From assembly GCA_041686955.1 (NCBI GenBank), contig JAWLCV010000073.1:1-20501 (forward strand): a stretch of 20,501 nucleotides of DNA, written 5' to 3'. Of this stretch, positions 1 to 7,206 are shown piece after piece (position 1 is the first letter of the stretch; each line of letters starts with the position of its first letter). The translations under genes and the position numbers were made by a program. The notes under the pieces were generated by a model that did no database searches, was not told the origin of the DNA, and saw nothing but the letters and a program-made list of their open reading frames with translations. The stretch comes from UBA7803 sp041686955 (GTDB lineage: Bacteria; Pseudomonadota; Gammaproteobacteria; Pseudomonadales; Azotimanducaceae).

Positions 1-23
1 GACGCGTTATCATGCGCCCGCTC

Positions 24-99
24 GGGGCCGTAGCTCAGCTGGGAGAGCGTAGCGTTCGCAATGCTAAGGTCAGGGGTTCGATCCCCCTCGGCTCCACCA
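24..99 (+). tRNA. tRNA-Ala (anticodon CGC)
   Basis: The full cloverleaf can be folded by eye. The 7-bp acceptor stem GGGGCCG/CGGCTCC has one G-T wobble. The D arm begins TAGCTCAGCTGGGAGAGC, and the anticodon stem is TAGCG/TGCTA with loop TTCGCAA. The T arm is AGGGG-TTCGATC-CCCCT, and a discriminator A is followed by an encoded CCA at 97-99. The anticodon CGC reads GCG alanine codons, which suits a GC-rich genome. No integrase gene or second copy of the tRNA 3' end is seen here. Confidence 0.96.
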
Positions 100-135
100 C
101 TTCCTCCTCCGCCCGTCGCCGGCCGTGCGGCCGCC

Positions 136-1377
136 TCAAGGACTCGCAGGATCACCGATGGGCACGGAACGGGCGTCCGCCGCCAGGGCGTCCACGTTGC
201 TGCCCGTGAGCGACTCGAGGAACGCCACCAGCGCCGTCACGTCCGCCTCCGTCAACGCCAGGGGCCGGATCCGCGGGTCCTGTCCCGGGTGGGGCGAGCC
301 GCCGGCGGCGTAGAAACGCACCACGTCCCACAGGGTTCCCAGGGAGCCGTCGTGCATGTACGGTGCGGTGAGGGCCACGTTCCGCAACGACGGCGTACGG
401 AACTTCCACCGGTCCTCGGCGCGCCCGGTCACCTCCATGCGCCCCAGATCCTCCACCTCGGGCACGCTGATGGGAGTACGCAGCGGCACCACCACGCCCG
501 GCGCGATCTGCAGGCTGCGCTCGCCGGCGGCGCGCAGGGCCGAGCGGTGGGCGACGCCGGTGTCGTGGTAGGCGTGGTCGGTGAAGAGCGCGGACTCGTC
601 GCCCACGCGATGGCACCCTGCGCAACCCGCTTGCCGGAACAGCTCGAAGCCGCGGCGGGCCTCCGCGCCGAGCGCCCGGGGCTGAGCGCCGAAGAACCAG
701 CGATCCCAGGGCGAGTCCGCCGACAGCAGGGTCCGCTGGTAGGCCGCAAGGGCACTGGCCAACGTCTCCTCCGTCGGCGCGCTGCCGAAGACTTCGCGGA
801 ACGCCCCGCCGTAGTGGCCGGCGATCCGCCCCACCACCGCTGCCATGGAGGGGTTGCCCATCTCGTTCTCCGCGAGCAGGGGCGAGATCACCTGCTCTTC
901 CAGGGCAGCGGCCCGGCCGTCCCGAAACAGGCTCGGCCGGTAGGCGACGTTGTACAGGGCGGGTGCGTTCCTGCGCACGCTGCGTCCCTCGATTCCGACG
1001 GGGGTCGCCAGCTCGTTCTGGGTGAAGCCCTGCTCGGGCACGTGGCACATGGCGCACGATAAGGTGGCGTTGCCGGAGAGCCGGCGGTCGAAGAACAGGC
1101 GTCGGCCCAGCGCCGCCGCGGCCGGATCCGGGGACTGGGGCAATGGCGGCAGCCCGAGGGGTGGATTCCGCGTCAGGTCGGCCAGATCCAGCGCGGTTCC
1201 GGTGAGCGCGTCCACCCGGCGCGATGCGCTGCGGTAGGTAGGTTCGCCGTAGCCGGAACGGTCGTCGCCGACCCCCACCCGCTGCGCCGACGCCGACCCC
1301 GGCGCGGCCCAGGCGGCAACAGCCGCCGCGCCGAGTATCCATCCGCAAGTCCAGGCCGCCAGCCGTCTCATGCGCAT
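136..1377 (-). CDS. MauG/CCP-type diheme cytochrome c peroxidase, exported
   Basis: This 413-residue protein has an N-terminal signal peptide (Arg-rich start, Ala-rich hydrophobic core, cleavage near residues 29-32) and is expected in the periplasm. Two c-type haem motifs are visible, CAMCH at 108-112 and CAGCH at 252-256, as in the diheme cytochrome c peroxidase/MauG superfamily. Family landmarks include LGRRLFFDRRLSGN near 90-103 and TPSLRNVALTAPYMHDGS in the C-terminal half. It diverges from mtoX across only 60 bases. In described methanethiol-oxidase loci, mtoX lies near SCO1/SenC and MauG-like genes, and this arrangement matches. It may act in MtoX maturation or remove peroxide made by MtoX; both roles are inference. 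Met codons at 1377 and 1371 are both possible starts. Assignment to classical CCP, MauG or MbnH cannot be settled by eye. Confidence 0.9.
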   Translation of the reverse strand: MRMRRLAAWTCGWILGAAAVAAWAAPGSASAQRVGVGDDRSGYGEPTYRSASRRVDALTGTALDLADLTRNPPLGLPPLPQSPDPAAAALGRRLFFDRRLSGNATLSCAMCHVPEQGFTQNELATPVGIEGRSVRRNAPALYNVAYRPSLFRDGRAAALEEQVISPLLAENEMGNPSMAAVVGRIAGHYGGAFREVFGSAPTEETLASALAAYQRTLLSADSPWDRWFFGAQPRALGAEARRGFELFRQAGCAGCHRVGDESALFTDHAYHDTGVAHRSALRAAGERSLQIAPGVVVPLRTPISVPEVEDLGRMEVTGRAEDRWKFRTPSLRNVALTAPYMHDGSLGTLWDVVRFYAAGGSPHPGQDPRIRPLALTEADVTALVAFLESLTGSNVDALAADARSVPIGDPASP

Positions 1378-1437
1378 TTCGGTGCCGATGCCCGGGTGCT
1401 AGCATAACCCCGGACCACCATCGCGAGGGAGGCGACC
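1378..1437. promoter_or_regulatory. Divergent 60-base control region, peroxidase gene/mtoX
   Basis: Both promoters must lie in this gap or inside the flanking genes. A strong Shine-Dalgarno sequence, GAGGGAGG at 1425-1432, precedes the mtoX ATG by 5 bases. The AT-richer core around 1409-1418 (GCTAGCATAA) could hold -10-like elements on either strand, but no convincing -35 box is seen. Shared control of the two genes is likely from the geometry alone. Confidence 0.4.
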
Positions 1438-2766
1438 ATGGTCATCAGGGGAATCTTCTCGCTCTTTCTGCTGCTTTGCGCATCTGCAACTTTCGCCGAC
1501 GAAACCTGTATGTCGCCGTACATGGCCAAGATCGTCGGCCAGGAGGATTTCGTCTACGTCTGGACCCGGGGCATCGACGGCGTGGGAGACGGCCAGGACA
1601 AGCTGGTCACCGTCGACGTCGACCCGACCTCCGAGCACTTCGGCCAGGTGGTGCATTCGCTCTCGGTAGGCGGCCGGCACGAGGCCCACCATTCAGGCTT
1701 AACCGACGACCGGCGCTATCTCTGGGCCTCCGGGCTCGACACCAGCCGAATCTTCGTTTTCGACGTTCACACCGACCCGGCGGCGCCGCGGCTGCACCGC
1801 ACCATCGACGACTTCGTGGCGCGCTCCGGCGGCGTAGTGGGCCCCCATACCAACTACGCCATGGCCGGCCGCATGCTGCTCACCGGGCTTTCCAACAACC
1901 GCGACCACGGCGGGCGCACGGCGCTGGTGGAATACACCAACGCCGGCGAATACGTGGGCACGTACTGGATGCCCACCGACGACAACCTGGGCGGCGCCGT
2001 GAAGGCGGGCAAATTCGCCGACGGCTACGGCTACGACATCCGGGCCCTGCCGCGGCGCAACGTGCTGATCACGTCCTCGTTCACCGGTTGGAACAACTAC
2101 ATGATGAACCTGGGACAGCTCCTCGGCGACGAGGAAGCCATGAAGCGGTTCGGCAACACCGTGGTGGTGTGGGACCTCCACGCCCGCCAACCGAAGAAGG
2201 TTCTCGACGTGCCCGGCGCACCGCTGGAAATCCGCTGCGCCTGGGGCTCCCACAACAACTTCTGCTTCACCTCCACGGCGCTGACCTCGAAGCTCTGGCT
2301 GATCTTCGAGGACGACGCCGGCGAGTGGCAGGCCCAAGCCGTGGCGGACATCGGCGATCCGTCCCAGGTGCCCCTGCCGGTGGACATTTCCATCGCCGCC
2401 GACGACCGCTTTCTCTGGGTGGACACCTGGAGCGACGGCAAGGCGCGTCTCTTCGACATCTCCGACCCCCACGCGCCCCGGCAGGTGCTGGAAGAGGAGA
2501 TCGGCGCCCAGGTGAACATGGTGTCCCAGAGTTGGGACGGCGAGCGGGTGTACTTCACGTCGTCGCTGCTCGCCAACTGGGACAAGACGGAGGCCGACGG
2601 CAAGGATCTGCAGTTCTTCAAGCTCTACGGCTGGGACGGCAAGAAGCTCACTCACCGGTTCACCATCGACTTTCTCGAGCAGGGGCTCGGGGCGCCTCAC
2701 CAGATGCGCTTCGGCGCGTACGCCCTGTACGGGAAGCGGCCGCCGGCGAAGGTAGCATCGCGCTGA
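1438..2766 (+). CDS. mtoX: Methanethiol oxidase, SBP56/selenium-binding protein family, periplasmic
   Basis: MtoX is a copper-dependent enzyme that oxidises methanethiol with O2 to formaldehyde, hydrogen sulfide and hydrogen peroxide. The 442-residue protein starts with a clear signal peptide (hydrophobic residues 4-18, cleavage near TFA-DET at 20/21), as expected for the bacterial exported form. SBP56 landmarks are visible: TCMSP at 23-27, a His cluster RHEAHH at 80-85, GPHTNY near 135-140, the VDISIAADDRFLWV stretch in the C-terminal half, and GAPHQMRFG near 418-426. The histidines are plausible copper ligands. The ATG start has a strong Shine-Dalgarno sequence (GAGGGAGG, 5-base spacing). 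The SCO gene follows directly, with its proposed start overlapping the mtoX stop. The family match is confident; the substrate rests on the family and on the conserved SCO/MauG neighbourhood. Confidence 0.93.
   Translation: MVIRGIFSLFLLLCASATFADETCMSPYMAKIVGQEDFVYVWTRGIDGVGDGQDKLVTVDVDPTSEHFGQVVHSLSVGGRHEAHHSGLTDDRRYLWASGLDTSRIFVFDVHTDPAAPRLHRTIDDFVARSGGVVGPHTNYAMAGRMLLTGLSNNRDHGGRTALVEYTNAGEYVGTYWMPTDDNLGGAVKAGKFADGYGYDIRALPRRNVLITSSFTGWNNYMMNLGQLLGDEEAMKRFGNTVVVWDLHARQPKKVLDVPGAPLEIRCAWGSHNNFCFTSTALTSKLWLIFEDDAGEWQAQAVADIGDPSQVPLPVDISIAADDRFLWVDTWSDGKARLFDISDPHAPRQVLEEEIGAQVNMVSQSWDGERVYFTSSLLANWDKTEADGKDLQFFKLYGWDGKKLTHRFTIDFLEQGLGAPHQMRFGAYALYGKRPPAKVASR
2749..2765 (+). promoter_or_regulatory. 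Ribosome-binding site and probable non-canonical start of the SCO gene
   Basis: No ATG, GTG or TTG occurs in the SCO frame just before its signal peptide. A weak AAGG at 2749-2752 lies 10 bases before CTG 2763-2765, which overlaps the mtoX TGA as CTGA, and 4 bases before ATC 2757-2759. The first in-frame ATG (2835) lies inside the signal peptide and would remove its basic and most of its hydrophobic part. Starting by translational coupling at CTG is the simplest reading. Confidence 0.5.
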
Positions 2767-3518
2767 ACGCCCAACCGCGAAGGCGCCGCTCGAGGGCGTC
2801 CAAGCTGTTCGCCGGCGCGACCCTCTGCCTAGGCATGGCGGGCCCCGCCATGGCGGGCCCCGGCCCGGCATTCCCCGCCCCGGACGGCGAGTCCGGGGCG
2901 CACGGCCATGCGCCGCCGGAGGTGCTGGCACCCGGCTATGCCGAGCTCGGCTTCACGCCGCCGCCGCCCGGCTCCTACCGGCTGCCGACCCTGGGTACCG
3001 CAGCCGACGGACCCGTGGTGGACAGCACGGGGCAGGCGCGGACGCTCTACGACGTCTACGGCGACCAGGTGGTGGTGCTCAGCTTCGTCTACACCCGCTG
3101 CAGCGACGTCAACGGCTGCCCCCTCGCTACCTTCGTCTTCAGTCGCCTGCAGGACCGCCTGCGGACCGCCGGGCTCCACGACAAGGTGCGGCTGGTGACC
3201 TTCAGCTTCGACCCCGACCACGATACCCCGGAGGTCCTGGAGGCGTACGCCGGCCACTTCCGAAAACCCGGCGCCGACTGGACCTTCGTCACCAGTCCGC
3301 GAGCCGCGGACCTGGATGCCCTGCTCTCCGCCTACGACCAGTGGGTGATTCGCGATTACGACGAGGACGGTCGGTTCCTCGGCACCATCTCCCACGTGCT
3401 GCGGGTGTTCCTCATCGACCGCGAACGGCGGGTGCGCAACATCTACAGCGTGTCCTTCCTGCACCCCGACACGGTGAAGAACGACATCGAGACGCTCCTG
3501 CTCGAACCTCCGCCCTGA
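2763..3518 (+). CDS. SCO1/SenC/PrrC-family copper chaperone (proposed CTG start)
   Basis: SCO proteins are thioredoxin-fold, usually periplasmic copper chaperones or thiol reductases. Read from CTG 2763 the product has 251 residues. It has a good signal peptide (RRRR at 6-9, hydrophobic 15-30, cleavage near AMA-GP) and a Pro/His-rich spacer. The SCO domain then runs to the end: VVVLSFVYTRC near 103-113, SFDPDHDTPEVL near 148-159 and a conserved His in ISHVLRVFLID (H211). The Cys pair is C113-SDVNG-C119, so five residues separate the cysteines instead of the usual three of the CxxxC motif. It is probably co-transcribed with mtoX and likely delivers copper to it, as proposed for other mtoX-SCO loci. 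Starting at ATG 2835 would leave a 227-residue form lacking an intact signal peptide. Confidence 0.88.
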   Translation: MNAQPRRRRSRASKLFAGATLCLGMAGPAMAGPGPAFPAPDGESGAHGHAPPEVLAPGYAELGFTPPPPGSYRLPTLGTAADGPVVDSTGQARTLYDVYGDQVVVLSFVYTRCSDVNGCPLATFVFSRLQDRLRTAGLHDKVRLVTFSFDPDHDTPEVLEAYAGHFRKPGADWTFVTSPRAADLDALLSAYDQWVIRDYDEDGRFLGTISHVLRVFLIDRERRVRNIYSVSFLHPDTVKNDIETLLLEPPP

Positions 3519-4154
3519 CCCCCGGCGTCGTGACGCGCCAGGTCAGCCTTGCCGCCCTGGGTGACACTTCTGACCCTCCGCGTCAGCACCGGCAGTCGTG
3601 CGAAGCCGCACCCGACCATGCGCCGGGAATCCGACGATCCGGCCCGGGCAAAAGCAAATCGGACCTACGGAACGCCCCTCACTCAACCTTCGGGTCACGC
3701 CGCCGTCGGCGCTTGCCGAACCGCCTACGAATCCATTTCCGATCCTCCTACAGCTAAACATTCATTTTGAATGCCTGTTCCAACGGAGGGCCGACGACAG
3801 GTGCCCGCGCTTGCTGAGGCCGCACCGCGCTGGCTCGATCTCTAAAGGCATCCGGCCCGCATCTTTGTTCAAATTTCCGTCACAACCCGCCAGTGCTCCC
3901 GGACCCGGCGATCGTCGTGGCGCAACCGCGGCCCCAGCGGGCGGGCCCGAGCACGGGTCAAGTTCGCTCTTCATTTCAATGCCTTAGCGATAGCGCCTGC
4001 AAAAATGCCAGCCTTGCCGGGTCCGATTCGCTTGTCTGTCTCCAGCGTTTACAAAGCCGTTACGACGGACCTTCCGAGGTTGGCACGGCGCTCGCTCCTG
4101 ACGAGCCCGCCGACGGCCCGACGCCGGAGAATGCGCGGCCGCCTGCGGACAGCA
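3519..4154. other. Non-coding stretch before the GTPase operon
   Basis: I see no convincing gene in these 636 bases. The short open frames here resemble no family I know. The DNA is locally less GC-rich than its flanks and contains a perfect 6-bp inverted repeat, CATTCA-TTT-TGAATG (3759-3773). An open frame continuous with the next gene begins at ATG 4005, but comparison with the paralogue at 9281 supports 4155 as the true start. The stretch presumably holds the SCO terminator and the promoter and leader of the downstream operon. No strong -35/-10 pair or T-tailed hairpin could be picked out by eye. Confidence 0.5.
3759..3773. repeat. Perfect 6-bp inverted repeat with 3-base spacer
   Basis: CATTCA-TTT-TGAATG forms a dyad in the AT-richer part of the long intergenic region. 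It could be an operator half-site pair for a dimeric regulator or a small hairpin. It has no T tract and sits about 380 bases before the GTPase-operon start. By itself it is short enough to arise by chance. Confidence 0.3.
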
Positions 4155-5264
4155 ATGAACGATGATGGTCCTGGGGTAGATCGAGTGCTGGCAATCGAGT
4201 TGGTGGGTTTTCCGGAGAAGGTGCAGACCGCGCTGCGCATCGCGTTCGAGAACCGTTGCGGGGATCGATTCGCTGTCACGGCCGGCCAGGGCGACGTGCT
4301 GGTGATGGACCTCGAAGGGCTCGGCGACGCGGCAGAGGCTCAACGTGTCGCCACCGGCGCGAACCGGCCCGTGGTCGTGCTCTCGGACGCGTCCACCGAG
4401 GATGCCGCAACCGACTTCACCACCTATCGACTCCACAAACCGCTGAGCTTCGCCAAGCTGGTGACCGTCCTCCAGACCTTGAGCGGCTCCACTCGGCCGC
4501 GTTCCGCGCCGCTGGAGGAAACCGAGCCCCGGCCTGCCGACACGACCGAGGCGGCGGCCGCGATCCAACGGGCCCGGTCCGTACCCCGGATTGCGACATC
4601 GGATCCCGGGCGAATCTCCAGCCTGCCTAAAAAGGAGCTCGAAGACAGTCTGCTGTGGCTACTCGGCAAGCTGCTCAGGGAGATTCGGGGCAGCAGCGAC
4701 GAGCGGATGGTGGAGATCGGGTTCCAGTCGGGCCGCTTCATTCGGATCGACCCGCGCTCGGAACGGGTGACGACGAACCTGCGCAACAGCGCGCTTCGGG
4801 TTCTCGCCCAGACGCCCTGCTCCGTGCTCGCGCCCACGGTCCGCCGCGTGGACGACACCTGCTCGGGCGAACCCGCGGGCAGCGGCGCGCCCGCGGACCT
4901 GGAAGAGCTCATCTGGCGAATCCTCGAGAACGGCTATCGGGACGGCTTCATCCGCCGCATCGACGCCGACACGCCCTGCCGGCTTCGCGCCTGGCCGAAC
5001 CTGATCAGGCTGACGGCCGACCCCAAGTACTTCGCCCTGGCCAGCTACTGGACCCGGCGCCCGGCGTCGGTGCGCGAGCTCGTCGCCATGTTCGATCTGG
5101 AGATACAGGAGCTGGTTCACGTTCTGAACTTCGCGTCCGCCGTCGACCTGCTGGCTTACGACGAACGGGACCCGGTGACCCGGCTCGACTTCGCCGCGCC
5201 GCGAACCGGCATGCGCAGCATCCTGCGGCGTCTGCTCAGCACGGTCTCGAGGCGAGCCGCCTAG
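4155..5264 (+). CDS. Pseudo-receiver protein with long C-terminal region, first gene of the GTPase operon
   Basis: This 369-residue protein is of unknown function. Residues about 10-110 resemble a response-regulator receiver fold. A hydrophobic strand ending in Asp (DVLVMDLEG) could match the phospho-site strand, and HKPLSF matches the conserved Lys-Pro of the last strand. The first strand (LAIELVGF) lacks the acidic pair needed for Mg2+, so phosphorylation is doubtful. The same domain is the whole of the protein at 9281-9664, and both begin M-x-D-D and share RLxGF-like and (H/P)KPxx motifs. A Ser/Pro/Glu-rich linker (about 115-155) leads to a C-terminal half that includes LEDSLLWLLGKLLREIRG and later a segment that looks like a winged helix (RRPASVRELVAMFDLEIQELVHVLNF). 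I chose 4155 over the upstream ATG 4005 because it aligns with the paralogue's start. Confidence 0.75.
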   Translation: MNDDGPGVDRVLAIELVGFPEKVQTALRIAFENRCGDRFAVTAGQGDVLVMDLEGLGDAAEAQRVATGANRPVVVLSDASTEDAATDFTTYRLHKPLSFAKLVTVLQTLSGSTRPRSAPLEETEPRPADTTEAAAAIQRARSVPRIATSDPGRISSLPKKELEDSLLWLLGKLLREIRGSSDERMVEIGFQSGRFIRIDPRSERVTTNLRNSALRVLAQTPCSVLAPTVRRVDDTCSGEPAGSGAPADLEELIWRILENGYRDGFIRRIDADTPCRLRAWPNLIRLTADPKYFALASYWTRRPASVRELVAMFDLEIQELVHVLNFASAVDLLAYDERDPVTRLDFAAPRTGMRSILRRLLSTVSRRAA

Positions 5265-5287
5265 TCCGGTTTCCGGCCGCAGCCCTC

Positions 5288-5836
5288 ATGAACGAATCGA
5301 ACCTGAAAATCGTCATCGCCGGATCGGTGGGCTCGGGCAAGACCACGTCGATCCAGGCCATCAGCGACGTCGCGCCCTTCGCCACGGAAGAGCTGGCGAC
5401 CGACGAAGTCCGGCTCGTTAAGCGCACCACCACGGTGGCCATGGACTACGGTCACGTGGCCCTGGACGCCGACACCAAGGTGCACATCTACGGCACCCCG
5501 GGCCAGGACCGGTTCTCCTTCATGTGGGACATCCTCTGCGAGGGCGCCATCGGTGTGATCGTCCTCGTCAGCAACAGCGCCCCCGACCCGCTGGCAGAGC
5601 TGCGCGGATATCTCGCCCACTTCGACAGCTTTGTACGCCAGGGCGCCCTGGTGGTGGGGGTCACCCGCAACGACATCGGTCGCGGCCACAGCATTGCCCG
5701 CTACCGGGCGGAGCTGGGGAGAGACGGCGCCAACGTGCCCATCTTCTCCCTGGACCCGCGCAACCCGATCCAGGTCATCGGTCTGGTCAAGGCGTTGATC
5801 TACCAGATCGATCCGTTCACGTTTCAGGGAGACTGA
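5288..5836 (+). CDS. Small Ras-like GTPase, COG2229/MglA-like class
   Basis: This 182-residue soluble protein is a predicted nucleotide-dependent switch. The P-loop is GSVGSGKT at 12-19. Switch I resembles KRTTTVAMDYG at about 45-55. The G3 region reads IYGTPGQDRF at 68-76, the form typical of COG2229 bacterial GTPases, which lack the first Asp of DxxG. G4 reads TRND at 126-129 instead of NKxD, and this class often departs from NKxD. The gene follows the pseudo-receiver gene by 23 bases and precedes the ABC-phosphatase gene by 2. Two Roadblock/LC7 genes lie downstream; proteins of that fold regulate MglA-type GTPases, so they are the likely partners. The nucleotide-switch call is firm; the process it controls is unknown. 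Confidence 0.92.
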   Translation: MNESNLKIVIAGSVGSGKTTSIQAISDVAPFATEELATDEVRLVKRTTTVAMDYGHVALDADTKVHIYGTPGQDRFSFMWDILCEGAIGVIVLVSNSAPDPLAELRGYLAHFDSFVRQGALVVGVTRNDIGRGHSIARYRAELGRDGANVPIFSLDPRNPIQVIGLVKALIYQIDPFTFQGD

Positions 5837-5838
5837 CC

Positions 5839-7161
5839 ATGGCGATCCTTCTCTCCGCGAGGGAGCTGACGGTCAGCTTCCACAAGCCGGTGCTGCAGGG
5901 GCTCGACCTGGACATCGAGGATCAGGGCATTCTCAATCTCATGGGCCCGTGCGGCGTGGGCAAGTCCACCCTGCTCAGAACCCTCTCCGGCGCGAACGAC
6001 AATCTGGCGAGCTGCACCGTGTCCGGGCAGGTGTACTACGGCGGCGAGCCCATCGGCCTCCACGGCTGGCCGAAGCTCGTGGAGCAGAAGCCTCCCCAGC
6101 TACTGCACCCACTGCTGGAGTACATGGTGGGGGAACTCCCCGAACGGGAGAACCTGACCAAGTCCCAGCAGAGGGCCCTGGTGGAGAGTTACTTCGACGC
6201 CATGGGCTACGGAGCGCTGACGGAGAAGCTCGCCGAGAGCGTCTCTCTGCTCCCCGCCGAGGAGCGCATCGTGGCATCCATTCTGGCGGCGGCCCTCGGC
6301 GCGCCGCCCCTGCTCCTGATCGACGAACCCACGTCGGGGCTGGAGGATGACGCCGCCGCCCGGGTGCTCGCGCTCATCAAGACCCTCGGGCGCAAGCACA
6401 GCGTGGTCGTGGTGCTGCACAACCAGCGTCATGCCCGGGAGCTCGAAGGCACCACGGCGCTCTTGGCCGGAGGCCGGATTCACGAGATCGCGCCCACAGC
6501 CACGTTCTTCACCAGCCCGACCACGGCGGCGGGCGCCGACTTCGCTCGCACCGGTAGCTGCGCCGTGCCTTCGCCCGGCGCCGCCGACGACACTCTGGAC
6601 CCGGAGCAGGTTGCACGCCATGCGGGCTCCGCCACCGCGAAGGCCGCACCGGCCGAGATCATTCCCTTCGGTCCCAGCGGGTTCCGCTGGATCGAGCGTA
6701 ACGCGCTGGCCGCCTGCCCGCGCCCCGGGCTGCTCGGTGAGCTCGACGCGGATCTTGCAGCCCTGCGCAAGGTCGGCATCACCCACGTGGTTTCCCTCGA
6801 GGAGCTGGAGCAGATTCCCGCCGGGCACGCCGCGGCCTACGACCTGCAGGTGCTCTGGCATCCCATCGCCGACATGAACGCCCCCACCCGTGCCGGCGCC
6901 CTGGACGTGGTGCACTGGATCGCCGCCGCCATCGACCGGGGCGGCCGGGTGGTCGTGCACTGCAAGGGCGGTTTGGGCCGAACCGGCACCATCATCGCCG
7001 CGTATCTCGTTCACCGGGGGGCAACGGTGGACGAGGCGGTTCGAGTCACCCGCTCCTGCGATCCACGAATGATCCAGTCCCGGGTCCAGGAGAACTTCCT
7101 GGAAAGCTTTTCCGAATGGCTCGGGGACGGCGCCTCCGTGGCGACCACTCCCAGACCATGA
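5839..7161 (+). CDS. ABC-type ATPase fused to a dual-specificity/tyrosine phosphatase
   Basis: This 440-residue two-domain protein has no membrane segment. Residues 1-225 form an ABC ATPase: Walker A GPCGVGKST at 36-44, Q-loop near 83-87, Walker B LLLIDEP at 158-164 and H-switch His194 in VVLHNQ. The ABC signature LSGGQ is replaced by a degenerate SLLPAEE near 136-142. After a linker (about 230-275), residues 280-430 form a cysteine phosphatase. The P-loop HCKGGLGRTG at 374-383 has nucleophile C375 and R381, and D345 in HPIADMNAP fits the general acid. All key phosphatase residues are present, so activity on phosphoproteins or another phosphate ester is plausible. No permease is nearby, so transport is unlikely. 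The ATG lies 2 bases after the GTPase stop, suggesting translational coupling. Confidence 0.9.
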   Translation: MAILLSARELTVSFHKPVLQGLDLDIEDQGILNLMGPCGVGKSTLLRTLSGANDNLASCTVSGQVYYGGEPIGLHGWPKLVEQKPPQLLHPLLEYMVGELPERENLTKSQQRALVESYFDAMGYGALTEKLAESVSLLPAEERIVASILAAALGAPPLLLIDEPTSGLEDDAAARVLALIKTLGRKHSVVVVLHNQRHARELEGTTALLAGGRIHEIAPTATFFTSPTTAAGADFARTGSCAVPSPGAADDTLDPEQVARHAGSATAKAAPAEIIPFGPSGFRWIERNALAACPRPGLLGELDADLAALRKVGITHVVSLEELEQIPAGHAAAYDLQVLWHPIADMNAPTRAGALDVVHWIAAAIDRGGRVVVHCKGGLGRTGTIIAAYLVHRGATVDEAVRVTRSCDPRMIQSRVQENFLESFSEWLGDGASVATTPRP

Positions 7162-7206
7162 TCGCGGCATCACGCCGCCCACAACGACGACATCAAGGAG
7201 AGTGAA

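Noticed and set aside
24..99. tRNA-Ala as an attachment site for an integrated island
   Set aside because: No integrase gene and no repeat of the tRNA 3' end were found, and the adjacent methanethiol locus looks native.
121..132. GGCCG-TG-CGGCC hairpin as a terminator of the tRNA or peroxidase transcript
   Set aside because: The two-base loop is too tight, no T tract follows, and such GC palindromes are common in this composition.
61..1062. Long open frame on the plus strand opposite the diheme peroxidase gene
   Set aside because: It is antisense to a gene with two CxxCH motifs and a signal peptide; its own translation is Arg/Gly/Ala-rich with no family features, as expected of GC-rich shadow frames.
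1699..2931. Long minus-strand open frame opposite mtoX
   Set aside because: The sense strand encodes a clear SBP56 protein with a signal peptide; the antisense product is low-complexity Val/His/Arg-rich.
4005..4154. Fifty-residue N-terminal extension of the first operon gene
   Set aside because: The extension is Arg/Leu/Ser/Pro-rich without a signal or domain, and the paralogue at 9281 begins with the same M-x-D-D pattern found at 4155.
5839..6513. ABC transporter ATP-binding subunit
   Set aside because: No permease or binding protein is nearby, the signature motif is degenerate and the chain continues into a phosphatase.
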